Assembly: GCF_026151205.1 (NCBI RefSeq)
Contig: NC_087074.1
Span: 2,170,001 to 2,234,000, forward strand
Source: Bolinopsis microptera
Lineage: Eukaryota; Ctenophora; Tentaculata; Lobata; Bolinopsidae
Direction of reading: 5' to 3'
DNA: 64,000 nt
A program made the position numbers and the translations under genes. Under the pieces are notes generated by a model. The model did no database searches. It saw only the letters and a program-made list of their open reading frames with translations, and had not been told where the DNA came from. This document shows positions 22,542 to 33,800 of this stretch, in pieces (positions within the stretch are counted from its first letter, which is position 1; each line of letters opens with the position of its first letter).

Positions 22542-25500
22542 CTGAGGATGAGATGATGTTATACTCTGAGGATGAGATGATGTTATACTCTGAGGATGAG
22601 ATGATGTTATACTCTGAGGATGAGATGATGTTATACTCTGAGGATGAGATGATGTTATACTCTGAGGATGAGATGATGTTATACTCTGAGGATGAGATGA
22701 TGTTATACTCTGAGGATGAGATGATGTTATACTCTGAGGAAGAGATGATGTTATACTCTGAGGATGAGATGATGTTATACTCTGAGGATGAGATGATGTT
22801 ATACTCTGAGGATGAGATGATGTTATACTCTGAGGATGAGATGATGCTATACTCTGAGGATGAGATGATGTTATACTCTGAGGATATCACCGGATGTCAC
22901 ATCAAAATCGCATCAGTGCTGGATCATATGAGAGTTGTATGCAAGGTCACACAAACCTGCCAGTTTTGTGTAGACCCAGGTGTGATGTAGTGAGGTAGAG
23001 TTAAAGGAGTAACTAGAGAGTTGCTGACTAACACCTTCTCTCTATTGACTCTGCAGAACCGCAGCACTAACATCCCTCCCAACGTCATAGCTGAAACAAC
23101 ACGTGTTAGCACATGGTGACGTCATCAGTCATGACGTCATAATCAACAGATTAATTTCTATTCGAGTGTAGGTCTGAGCACTGTACGTGATTCTGCGATT
23201 GCAACTGTTTCATTAGACGAGCACGTGCACACACATGCACGTGCTCACACGATGCATGTATACTCAACACATCTTCATTAACCACAGCGTACGTTCTTCA
23301 GGCTAACTACCCTCAAATTATACACTTATTTTACGGGCTCAGCTGACGGTGTGAGATCCCCATTTAGCAGGGTGTAATAAAACTATCAGAGGTCTAATGA
23401 AGAAGTGGAGGGGCGGGTCGTAATTCGATACAACTCCTTCATAAACTGTTCTTCTGGCAATGGTACAGCTTTCACCAGCTTGTTAATTCGCACTACAATT
23501 ATTCAGCATAAATGTCATGAATATTCGCCCTGACTGCATAACTATGCATAAAATGTCGGCATAATTAGTGCGTTGTATTGAATATTCTTCGCACAAAAAG
23601 TGAGTCAAGACAGCGGACGGAGTACGGACGGACTGTGTAGGGCCAGGCTTGTTCAGGCTGCAAACTTATGGAGTGCCTAAATTTATCGTTGGCGTACTGC
23701 AGAATTGAACGTTAAAATACTGGGGTATTTAAAACACCCCATAATATTGCAGAGTCGTTAACATCCCATTATAAATCATCAGATATCATTTGAATTTGAT
23801 AATAGCCCCCGTGATCAGGCCCTATCATTATAATTTGAGTAGCCAGATGCTAGATTTAAAGGTGCGATGAAACCCGCTTGTTTCTAGTGCTAGGGAAAAA
23901 AGATAAAAATCAAATTGAAAAAATAATCAAAGAAATCGACTGTAGGACGTATTTAAATTGTGGGAACACTTAGCGAAACCGAAGAAAAAGTTTGTATTAT
24001 GATGAACGCAGAAGTAAGATATCAACAATGCAATAATTGTGTACCTATAAGATACAGACTACAGCTAAAACCACTTACCTATGATGAATACGAAGATGCC
24101 GACTATGTAAAGAGGGTAGGTGAGAGAGTTCTGAGGGTTCGGCTCGAACGCAGGGCCCCTCGGTGGGGGCATCTCCGGTCCTTTGGTGGGCGGGAAACTC
24201 TCAGAGGCAGTGGGCTCTTTGGTAAACCAGGTTATGTCGTTACAGAGGGCGAATTGGCAACACTGAGAGGGAAAAATCGTTAGTTTCATCACAGAAAGTT
24301 AAGTAGAACAAAGCACAATTTTTTATTTACAAAAAATGCAGAATTTCGTATATTGTTATGCTACAAGATAACATACCTGGTGTCCAATTTTAGTTACTCA
24401 TTAGTAACCATAGTTACTCACTAGTAACCATAGTTACTCACTAGTAACCATAGTGATAAGATAACATACCTGGTGTCCAATGTTGTTCTCTTGTTCAGCA
24501 CAGAAGAAGAAACTCTCGTTGATGTGAGTGCAGCCTCGAGCGGTGACTTCGTACACTCCTCTTCTGTCCGGGTCACGTGACTCCTCAGCTAGATAGAAAC
24601 AGGAGCCCGACTCTGCAGTGCAGGTCCCGCTGTCATCTGTACAGTACTCTGCAGTACACCTGGACAATGTGTTAATAACTTGTTCTGTAAAGAAACCAAC
24701 AGTTATTGAGTCCTTCATTAGTTACCATAGTTACTCGCTAGTAACCATAGTTACTCGCTAGTAACCATTGTTACTCGCTAGTAACCATAGTTACTCGCTA
24801 GTAACCATAGTTACTCGCTAGTAACCATAGTTACTCACTAGTAACCATAGCTACTCACTAGTAACCATAGCTACTCACTAGTAACCATAGTTACTCACTA
24901 GTAACCATAGTTACTCACTAGTAACCATAGTTACTCACTAGTAACCATAGTTACTCACTAGTAACCATAGCTACTCACTAGTAACCATAGCTACTCACTA
25001 GTAACCATAGCTACTCACTAGTAACCATAGTTACTCACTAGTAACCATAGTTACTCACTAGTAACCATAGTTACTCACTAGTAACCATAGTTACTCACTA
25101 GTAACCATAGTTACTCACAAGTAACCATAGTTACTCACTAGTAACCATAGTTACTCACTAGTAACCATAGTTACTCACTAGTAACCATAGTTACTCACTA
25201 GTAACCATAGTTACTCACTAGTAACCATAGTTACTCACTAGTAACCATAGTTACTCACTAGTAACCATAGTTACTCACTAGTAAAGAAACCAACAGTACC
25301 TTTATTAATTCCTTCATTGAAGTAGTAGTTGTACAGCAATACTAATAATACAATACTAATTGATAATATAGCAATACTAAGGTAATGAAACCTAAACCCT
25401 GTACATTAAAAACATGTTATTACATACATTATACACCTGTATAACCTACACTAGCTTCTCACTCACTTGCATTCAATAGGGACGATCGTGTCTTCATCAG

Positions 25501-25567
25501 AGATGAATCTGGCTAGCACAGAATAGCATAGCAGGGGTAGGAGGTACAGTGGTGCGGATCTAACCAT
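20834..25567 (-). CDS. TGF-beta/activin/BMP-type type I receptor serine/threonine kinase
   Basis: Eight exons on the minus strand join in phase: 25567-25467, 24659-24470, 24262-24079, 23090-23035, 22541-22383, 22030-21925, 21782-21673, 21505-20834. They encode 525 residues, the normal length for type I receptors (about 500-530). Domains: signal peptide ([19 protein letters not shown]), a ten-or-more-cysteine three-finger ectodomain ending CCQFALCND, one membrane span ([19 protein letters not shown]), the GS box TTSCSSGSG, and the kinase with P-loop [18 protein letters not shown] lysine, [12 protein letters not shown] and MAPE. The protein is phosphorylated on the GS box by a type II receptor and then phosphorylates Smads. 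The residue pattern ADQRD at the start of the L45 loop is nearer the Smad2/3 class (ADNKD) than the Smad1/5 class, a weak hint. Introns carry large arrays. Confidence 0.93.
21625..21646. promoter_or_regulatory. E-box plus CArG-like dispersed element
   Basis: CACGTGATGCCCAAATAAGG lies in the last intron of the type I receptor gene. CACGTG is an E-box palindrome and CCAAATAAGG fits the SRF CArG consensus. One of seven related copies in the window. Confidence 0.3.
22542..22886. repeat. 24-bp minisatellite made of the exon 5 acceptor, 14 copies
   Basis: On the minus strand every unit ends CATCTCATCCTCAG followed by AGTATAAC. The last unit is the genuine acceptor of the GS-box exon, where CTCAG is followed by AGTGTTCC. 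One unit differs by GAA for GAT. The open frames on both strands are low-complexity artefacts. Confidence 0.95.
24391..24456. repeat. 20-bp GTAACCATAGTTACTCACTA repeat between duplicated donor segments
   Basis: Three units of the family that fills intron 1. They are flanked on both sides by copies of the exon 2 end with its donor (24366-24390 and 24460-24483, sharing 24 identical bases). Confidence 0.85.
24717..25284. repeat. 20-bp minisatellite in intron 1 of the type I receptor, about 28 copies
   Basis: The unit GTAACCATAGTTACTCACTA recurs without interruption, with a few T/C and C/A variants (GCTACTCACTA, TCGCTA, TCACAA). On the minus strand each unit reads TAGTGAGTAACTATGG, which includes a GTGAGT donor-like string. 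Much of the intron is this array. Confidence 0.95.
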
Positions 25568-25810
25568 TGTCTAAGATCATTATCACTGGAAAATAAATCA
25601 AAGATAATGCTTGCTTCATTATTGAAAATATAATGATGATTTAGTACTGATTATTATAGCTAGCGAAGTGAAATGAAGGAAAATAAACTAGCCTCTTAAT
25701 GAAGCCTGTAAACAATTGGGAAATTGTAAAAAATTCCACCACAATACGTTAAACTGTGTGGTGTTATAGTTCCAACCATGAATTGTCGTTTGATTTTATG
25801 CACAACGTTA

Positions 25811-26505
25811 TAGTACGTACTAGTACGTTATAGTACGTTCTAGTACGTTCTAGTACGTTCTAGTACGTTCCAGTACGTTATAGTACGTTATAGTACGTCC
25901 TAGTACGTTATAGTACGTTATAGTACGTCCTAGTACGTTCTAGTACGTACTAGTACGTTCTAGTAGTTCTAGTACGCTCTAGTACGTACTAGTATACGTT
26001 CTAGTACGATCTAGTACGATCTAGTACGTTCTAGTACGTTATAGTACGTTATAGTACGTTTTAGTACGTTCTAGTACGCTCTAGTACGTTCTAGTATGCT
26101 CTAGTACGTTCTAGTACGCTCTAGTACGTACTAGTACGTCCTAGTACGTTCTAGTACGTTCTAGTACGTTCTAGTACCTTCTAGTACGTTATAGTACATT
26201 ATAGTACGTTCTAGTACATTATAGTACGTTATAGTACGTTCTAGTACGTTCTAGTACGTTCTAGTACGTTCCAGTACGTTCTAGTACGTTAAAGTACGTT
26301 TTAGTACGTTCTAGTACCTTCTAGTACGTTATAGTACATTATAGTACGTTCTAGTACGTTCTAGTATGTTATAGTACGTCCTATTACGTCTTAGTACGTT
26401 CTAGTACGTCATATTACGTTTTAGTACGTTCTAGTACGTCCTATTACGTTTTAGTACGTTCTAGTACTTCCTATTACGTTTTAGTACGTTCTAGTACGTT
26501 AAAAC
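25811..26505. repeat. 10-bp minisatellite (CTAGTACGTT), about 70 copies
   Basis: Units alternate TAGTACGTTC, TAGTACGTTA, TAGTACGCTC and similar. GTAC, TAGTACTA and ACGT are self-complementary, so the array can fold on itself. It lies upstream of the type I receptor start. Confidence 0.95.
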
Positions 26506-27359
26506 GTAACTTCGTGTTCAGTTAAAGAACTATCAAAGTGTCAGAAACAACATAACGTGAGGAATAGATTGACGATCAGCAGCAATGCAGTACTCCCATT
26601 CTGTTGAATTAGTTGGATTTTAGTGGGCAGTGTGTACAAAGTGTCACCAGATGTCGTGCTGGAATCTCCAACACGTAATGCTGGGGGTGTCTCGTAATTA
26701 TTAGTAATATTACTTATAATATTACATCATTAACGGTTACCAGCTGATGGGTCAAAGCGGTTAAAACTCAGCAGCAATTGCTGAATGTTTACAACGGGCA
26801 ACATTTCAGGATGGGAGTATAATACTTGGAGCAGAGTAAATAAATTGTGGAAGTAAACATATTATAGAACTATAACGACTGAACAAGTAGTTAAAGTAAA
26901 CACACAGCAGGTATCAGTATAGACAGGTTGGTATTAATTTTTAGTAACTAACAGTCTCCTCTCCACTCTCAATAAATTGGAGCTAGAAGGTTGAGTGTCG
27001 GTAATGACACATCACAGAGTCGGTCACTTTGTACCAATATTCACCTCCAGCTAGAGAACGCTTCCTAATTAACGTACTGCTCTCCTCAATATGTGGTATG
27101 TTACGAGGCTACTTTTTATTGTTATCTTCCGTTACGAATTGTAGTTATTGTTATTCAAATTAAATAGTGGAGCATCCCGGGTATGGAAACAATAATTGTA
27201 ATCATTTAACACAACTCCAGGAAGAAATAATAATTGTGTGTTACTTTGGCAAAGCTCCCGAAGATAATGAATATGTTGAAAATAATCATAAAACTTATCG
27301 GGCGGTGTTGAAAAGGATTGCCGCCTTACCGTGTCAGATTAAGCGTGTGTATTATTAGT
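26506..27359. other. Intergenic, upstream of the type I receptor gene
   Basis: No domain, array or splice-supported exon recognised. A 63-residue open frame at 27167-27358 has no recognisable family and ordinary AT-rich composition; I do not call it a gene. Confidence 0.5.
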
Positions 27360-27507
27360 TTTACAACTGCAGTCAAATTGAAACAGTATTGAAGCTGTAA
27401 GAAAAGAGTGGTGTATTACAACTGCAGTCAAATTGAAACAGTATTGAAGCTGTAACAGACGAGTGGTGTATTACAACTGCAGTCAAATTGAAACAGTATT
27501 GAAGCTG
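27360..27507. repeat. 55-bp repeat, nearly three copies
   Basis: Copies begin near 27360, 27416 and 27471 with TTACAACTGCAGTCAAATTG and share the following AACAGTATTGAAGCTGT. Confidence 0.85.
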
Positions 27508-27571
27508 TCGACAGGTCAAATTTGATAGCAATCAAGGAAACTTCAGACGGAATACATTTAAAAGAGACAGA

Positions 27572-27746
27572 TCTGGTAACCTTGACAACCTGGTAACCTT
27601 GACAACCTGGTAACCTTGACAACCTGGTAACCTTGACAACCTGGTAACCTTGACAACCTGGTAACCTTGACAACCTGGTAACCTTGACAACCTGGTAACC
27701 TTGACAACCTGGTAACCTTGACAACCTGGTAACCTTGACAACCTGG
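27572..27746. repeat. 17-bp minisatellite (GGTAACCTTGACAACCT), ten copies
   Basis: Perfect tandem units. All three minus-strand frames are open through it because 17 is not a multiple of three, which explains the repetitive ORFs. Confidence 0.95.
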
Positions 27747-28123
27747 CTGATAACAGACCTGTCCTCCATATCAGTGAAGGATATTTGCTCTTATCTGTTG
27801 TAAGGTGTGATCACAGGTGGTGATCACAGCCTGGCTGTGCTTGTCCACATTTGTTAGCAGTGAGTTGTGGTGAGTTGTAGTGAGTTGTGGTGATGTATAG
27901 TGAGTTGTGGCTAGTAACTGAGCTCTCTTCAGAATGTGCACAATGTTGCTGAGGAGTAGAGCTAGCAGTAGTGAGTAGTACAATGCAGCAATGTTGTTGA
28001 GGATGGGGAGGGTAATGGCTCGTTAGTCCAGACTAATTTCACCTCTGTTTTACCCTCGCGTACAATTGCACGGTTACAACGCTGACCATGTAAACTGTGG
28101 TGTTGTTACTGTGAGTACTGTAG

Positions 28124-28370
28124 GTAATACTAATTACTAGTTTACTACGTGTTTACTACGTGATTAGGTAATACTAATAACTAGTTTACTACGTGTTTAC
28201 TACGTGATTAGGTAATACTAATAACTAGTTTACTACGTGTTTACTACGTGATTAGGTAATACTAATAACTAGTTTACTACATGTTTACTACGTGATTAGG
28301 TAATACTAATTACGTGTTTACTTCGTGTTAACTACGTGATTAGGTAATACTAATTACTAGTTTACTAACT
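28124..28370. repeat. 44-bp minisatellite, about five copies
   Basis: The unit starts GGTAATACTAATAACTAG and includes two TTACTACGTG boxes. The fifth copy is shortened. Confidence 0.9.
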
Positions 28371-28483
28371 GTTATTGGCTCAATTCTTTATCCACTTCTT
28401 TATCGTGAAGATATCGAAACAGTCAACAAGTCTCAATATAAACGCCGTGCCCAGGATCTGTGATGTTTTAACTAACGGACCTA

Positions 28484-29150
28484 GTAGTGTAACTATGGTA
28501 ACTAGTAGTGTAACTATGGTAACTAGTAGTGTAACTATGGTAACTAGTAGTGTAACTATGGTAACTAGTAGTGTAACTATGGTAACTAGTAGTGTAACTA
28601 TGGTAACTAGTAGTGTAACTATGGTAACTAGTAGTGTAACTATGGTAACTAGTAGTGTAACTATGGTAACTAGTAGTGTAACTATGGTAACTAGTAGTGT
28701 AACTATGGTAACTAGTAGTGTAACTATAATGGTAACTAGTAGTGTAACTATGGTAACTAGTAGTGTAACTATGGTAACTAGGACGAGAACGCTGCAGCTC
28801 GTAGTAGTATAACTATGGTAACTAGTAGTGTAACTATGGTAACTAGTAGTGTAACTATGGTAACTAGAAGTGTAACTATGGTAACTAGTAGTATAACTAT
28901 GGTAACTAGTAGTGTAACTATGGTAACTAGTAGTGTAACTATGGTAACTAGTAGTGTAACTATGGTAACTAGGACGAGAACGCTGCAGCTCGTAGTAGTA
29001 TAACTTTGGTAACTAGTAGTGTAACTATGGTAACTAGTAGTGTAACTATGGTAACTAGTAGTGTAACTATGGTAACTAGGACGAGAACGCTGCAGCTCGT
29101 AGTAGTATAACTATAGTAACTAGTAGTGTAACTATGGTAACTAGGACGAG
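28484..29150. repeat. 21-bp GTAAC-type minisatellite with higher-order spacer
   Basis: The 21-base unit (GTAACTAGTAGTGTAACTAT plus G) is interrupted by the same 35-base spacer (GGACGAGAACGCTGCAGCTC core) near 28781, 28972 and 29079, with a partial copy near 29142. Blocks of units plus spacer have therefore been duplicated as a whole. Confidence 0.93.
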
Positions 29151-29252
29151 AACCCTGCCAATATGCCAGAGCTGGCTCTAAAAGAAGGAGCTCAAACACC
29201 TTGACCAAAATCTCATCTATAGCAGTAGCAGTACAAGACGCCAAATATAAAA

Positions 29253-29690
29253 GTATAGCGGAGCGGCTAGCCAAATATTAGAGTATAGCGGAGCGGCTAG
29301 CCAAATATTAAAGTATAGCGGAGCGGCTAGCCAAATATTAGAGTATAGCGGAGCGGCTAGGCAAATATTAGAGTATAGCGGAGCGGCTAGCCAAATATTA
29401 GAGTATAGCGGAGCTGCTAGCCAAATATTAGAGTATAGCGGAGCGGCTAGCCAAATATTAAAGTATAGCGGAGCGGCTAGCCAAATATTAGAATATAGCG
29501 GAGCGGCTAGGCAAATATTAGAGTATAGCGGAGCGGCTAGCCAAATATTAGAGTATAGCGGAGCTGCTAGCCAAATATTAGAGTATAGCGGAGCGGCTAG
29601 CCAAATATTAAAGTATAGCGGAGCGGCTAGCCAAATATTAGAATATAGCGGAGCGGCTAGCCAAATATTAGAGTATAGCGGAGCTAGCCT
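29253..29690. repeat. 30-bp minisatellite, about 14 copies
   Basis: The unit contains TATAGCGGAGCGGCTAGCC and AAATATTAGAG. Variant units (AAG for GAG, CTGC for CGGC, GGC for GCC) recur in the same order twice, showing duplication of a multi-unit block. Confidence 0.93.
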
Positions 29691-30092
29691 AATAAAGCAC
29701 GTCAGAGTATAAGTGTGTCGTCGCTAAATGGCTTGTATCGTCCACCTTTCCACCTGCAGTTTGTCCAACTTATCAAATTAGCTAGTTTTACCTTGAAGTA
29801 CTACTTACATACAGGTATCACATGACGTATAGCTTTACCTTGAACCTATAGCTTTTAAGGAAGCACTAACTTACCAGTATATTGTATAATGTATCACATG
29901 ACTAGTTTTACCTTGAACCTATAGCTTTTAAGGAAGGACTACTTACCTCAGTTTTGCCTGTATAATGACATAGGCGGTGTAGTGGTAACACTACCTGCCC
30001 TTGTATCTTGTTGTTCTATAATCTTATAATTACCTGTAAAGCTGACTACTTCAGAGCAACAACCAGAACGCTGGTGCGGGTGGTTGTGGCCA

Positions 30093-30161
30093 GCTGGTGG
30101 TAATAATGTAAAATCATTACATATGTGGCATATGTAATGATTCTACATCATTACCACCAGC
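30093..30161. repeat. 69-bp hairpin with three-base loop
   Basis: The left arm from GCTGGTGGTAATAATGTA pairs with the right arm ending TACATCATTACCACCAGC around a central CATATGTGGCATATG, with two or three mismatches. Outside any gene model. Likely a foldback element or MITE core. Confidence 0.85.
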
Positions 30162-30283
30162 TACATAATATGTTGTATGTAATGACCAGAAAGGTCGGGC
30201 GAGTCACTTTTGTAATGTTATTAGAAGCAGGAGGGTGCTAAATAGGAGATGAGGGCGGTTTCATGTTAGCTTCCAATAGCATG

Positions 30284-30305
30284 TCCTTATATGGGCATCA
30301 CTTGG
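30284..30305. promoter_or_regulatory. E-box/CArG dispersed element, inverted, E-box decayed
   Basis: TCCTTATATGGGCATCACTTG is the reverse orientation of the 61793 copy. The CArG part CCTTATATGG is perfect and the E-box is CACTTG. Related decayed copies sit at 34395-34415 (CATCACATG) and 36388-36405 (CCTTATTTGG). Confidence 0.3.
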
Positions 30306-30368
30306 GTGGCAGTGCGTGGTTTACTTCGAAGTAAGTTTCCACAAAACAGAAGTTTAAGTATCAGTTAT

Positions 30369-30420
30369 ATGACGTCATAACGGTTTGATGACATCATAAC
30401 GGTTTGATGACGTCATAACG
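30369..30420. promoter_or_regulatory. Triplet of CRE-like palindromes (ATGACGTCAT)
   Basis: Three copies of a 17-base unit (TGACGTCATAACGGTTT type) give two perfect TGACGTCA sites and one TGACATCA variant. TGACGTCA is the consensus CREB/ATF site. A second pair occurs at 23117-23138 in the type I receptor gene. It may be only a short tandem repeat; no adjacent promoter was identified. Confidence 0.3.
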
Positions 30421-31339
30421 CTTAGGAGGTACAGCTTCCTCTGCAATTTACTCCGTAAACTTTATGCATGATTGCACTCAGTACTGACGTTCTGGTGTTA
30501 TAATATGCCTTTAGTACCCTGGTACAGGTATATCATTCGACTTAGTGTAAAATACTAAAATAGAGTGCCTTGTACAGAATAACGAGCAAATTTTCACCTC
30601 TTGATGTTTGGATGGAACTAATACTCTAATACAGTTAGTTTTGTAATAATATGGCCAATTTGCTCATCTCTGATATAACTGGAGAAACAACCAAAGTTGA
30701 AGTTAAACAACTGAAAACAATCAGAAAAGACTGAGACAGCCTTCTTGTCATTGGTTCAACCTGGGCTAATCGCTGTTCACTTATTTATCACTTATATATA
30801 GGTATTGTTCACTTAAAAGAACTGAAAGCAAAATGAGAGCAAGAAAACATAATACAAACATAATACGAGTAGTAGAGGACATACACTCGTCCAGTGCTAA
30901 CAGTACTGATGTGCCACAACAACAGGTTAACAGTTATACAGGTTTAGAAGCCCTACTAGGTAGCCAGATTATCAGGGAGGGAAAAAGGGGGCAGTGAGGG
31001 GGAGGAAAACGGATGTAACGAACTCTTACAACCACTATCTTGCTCTCTAGAACGGTGGTGGAAAATGTGAAACCAATTGACTGAAACACGTGAATAAGAC
31101 CGTATAGCACTATATAACCCCAGCAGTTTGGTTGCACTTGACTGGTTGCATTGCTGTGTGTTGTGATCTGTCCACTCAAATTGTTCCAGCGATGGAAGTG
31201 CACTTTGTAAGATTCAGTCTGTCTGAGGGAGTCCCGGGCGGAGTCACAAGCAAGTTAGACTCAAATCTACTCGGCGGAAAATGTTCTTTGAAGAATTTAG
31301 ACAATGGGTAGTTGGCGGATTTAGTCAAAGAAAAGCAAA
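30421..31339. other. Intergenic, no gene seen
   Basis: AT-rich with scattered short open frames lacking recognisable domains or splice support. Confidence 0.5.
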
Positions 31340-33800
31340 TGTACAAATCCAGAAAAATGAAAGAAAGTAACAACAAGAGGGACGGGAGAGACGACAAGGT
31401 AACCAATAAAAAGAGGGACGAGAGAAAGAGGCGACATAGTAACCAATAAAAAGAAGGACTAGAGGATGACAAATTAAGTAATAACAAGAAGGACTAGAGA
31501 GAGACGACAAGTTAAATACCAACAAGAGGGACGAGAGAAAGAGGCGACATAGTAACCAATAAAAAGAAGGATGAGAGAGACGACAAGGTAACCAATAAAA
31601 AGACGGACGAGAGGACGACAAGTTAAATACCAACAAGAGGGACGAGAGAAAGAGGCGAAATAGTAACCAATAAAAAGAAGGACTAGAGAGAGACGACAAG
31701 GTAATCAATAAAAAGAGGGACGAGAGGACGACAAGTTAAATACCAACAAGAGGGACGAGAGAAAGAGGCGACATAGTAACCAATAAAAAGAAGGACTAGG
31801 GGATGACAAGTTAAATAACAACAAGACGGACGAGAGAAAGAGGCGACATAGTAACCAATAAAAAGAAGGACTAGAGAGAGACGACAAGGTAATCAATAAA
31901 AAGAGGGACGAGAGGACGACAAGTTAAATACCAACAAGAGGGACGAGAGAAAGAGGCGACATAGTAACCAATAAAAAGAAGGACTAGAGAGAGACGACAA
32001 GGTAATCAATAAAAAGAGGGACGAGAGGACGACAAGTTAAATACCAACAAGAGGGACGAGAGAAAGAGGCGACATAGTAACCAATAAAAAGAAGGACTAG
32101 AGGATGACAAATTAAGTAATAACAAGAAGGAAGAGAGGACAACAAGTTAAATACCAACAAGAGGGACGAGAGAAAGAGGCGACATAGTAACCAATAAAAA
32201 GAAGGACTAGAGGATGACAAATTAAGTAATAACAAGACGGACGAGAGAGACGACAAAGCAACTAAAAACAAGAGGGACGAGAGAAAGAGGCGACATAGTA
32301 ATCAATAAAAAGAAGGACTAGAGGATGACAAATTAAGTAACAACAAGAAGGACTAGAGAGAGACGACAAGTTAAATACCAACAAGAGGGACGAGAGAAAG
32401 AGGCGACATAGTAACCAATAAAAAGAAGGACTAGAGAGAGACGACAAGGTAACCAATAAAAAGAGGGACGAGAGGACGACAAGTTAAATACCAACAAGAG
32501 GGACGAGAGAAAGAGGCGACATAGTAATCAATAAAAAGAAGGACTAGAGGATGACAAATTAAGTAATAACAAGAAGGACTAGAGAGAGACGACAAGTTAA
32601 ATACCAACAAGAGGGACGAGAGAAAGAGGCGACATAGTAACCAATAAAAAGAAGGACTAGAGGATGACAAATTAAGTAATAACAAGAAGGACGAGAGGAC
32701 GACAAGTTAAATAACAACAAGAGGGACGAGAGAAAGAGGCGACATAGTAATCAATAAAAAGAAGGACTAGAGGATGACAAATTAAGTAACAACAAGAGGG
32801 ACGAGAGAAAGAGACGACATAGTAACCAATAAAAAGAAGGACTAGAGGATGACAAATTAAGTAACAACAAGAAGGACTAGAGAGAGACGACAAGTTAAAT
32901 ACCAACAAGAGGGACGAGAGAAAGAGGCGACATAGTAACCAATAAAAAGAAGGACTAGAGAGAGACGACAAGGTAATCAATAAAAAGAGGGACGAGAGGA
33001 CGACAAGTTAAATACCAACAAGAGGGACGAGAGAAAGAGGCGACATAGTAACCAATAAAAAGAAGGACTAGAGGACGACAAGGTAATCAATAAAAAGAGG
33101 GACGAGAGGACGACAAGTTAAATACCAACAAGAGGGACGAGAGAAAGAGGCGACATAGTAACCAATAAAAAGAAGGACTAGAGGATGACAAATTAAGTAA
33201 CAACAAGAGGGACGAGAGAAAGAGACGACATAGTAACCAATAACAAGACGGACGAGAGAGACGACAAGTTAAATACCAACAAGAGGGACGAGAGAAAGAG
33301 GCGACATAGTAACCAATAAAAAGAAGGACTAGAGGATGACAAATTAAGTAACAACAAGAGGGACGAGAGAAAGAGACGACATAGTAACCAATAACAAGAC
33401 GGACGAGAGAGACGACAAGTTAAATACCAACAAGAGGGACGAGAGAAAGAGGCGACATAGTAACCAATAAAAAGAAGGACTAGAGGATGACAAATTAAGT
33501 AATAACAAGAAGGAAGAGAGGACGACAAGTTAAATAACAACAAGAGGGACGAGAGAAAGAGGCGACATAGTAACCAATAAAAAGAAGGACTAGAGAGAGA
33601 CGACAAGGTAACCAATAAAAAGAGGGACGAGAGAAAGAGGCGACATAGTAACCAATAAAAAGAAGGACTAGAGGATGACAAATTAAGTAATAACAAGAAG
33701 GAAGAGAGGACGACAAGTTAAATAACAACAAGAGGGACGAGAGAAAGAGGCGACATAGTAACCAATAAAAAGAGGGACGAGAGGGACGACAAAGCAACTA
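31340..33800. repeat. 2.5-kb composite minisatellite of interchangeable 25-40 bp blocks
   Basis: Purine-rich array built from a few blocks used in changing order: GACGACAAGTTAAATACCAA, CAAGAGGGACGAGAGAAAG, GGCGACATAGTAACCAATAA, AAAGAAGGACTAGAGGATG and a GACAAATTAAGTAATAACAA variant. The minus strand reads as Ser/Leu/Tyr-rich open frames over nearly the whole length, which I regard as a consequence of composition. Confidence 0.95.

Noticed and set aside
22553-22990. Long open frames in tandem arrays (also near 28.4, 31.3-33.8, 35.9, 38.5 and 63.5 kb)
   Set aside because: They are repeats of short units without stops, often open in several frames or on both strands at once, with no splice or domain support.
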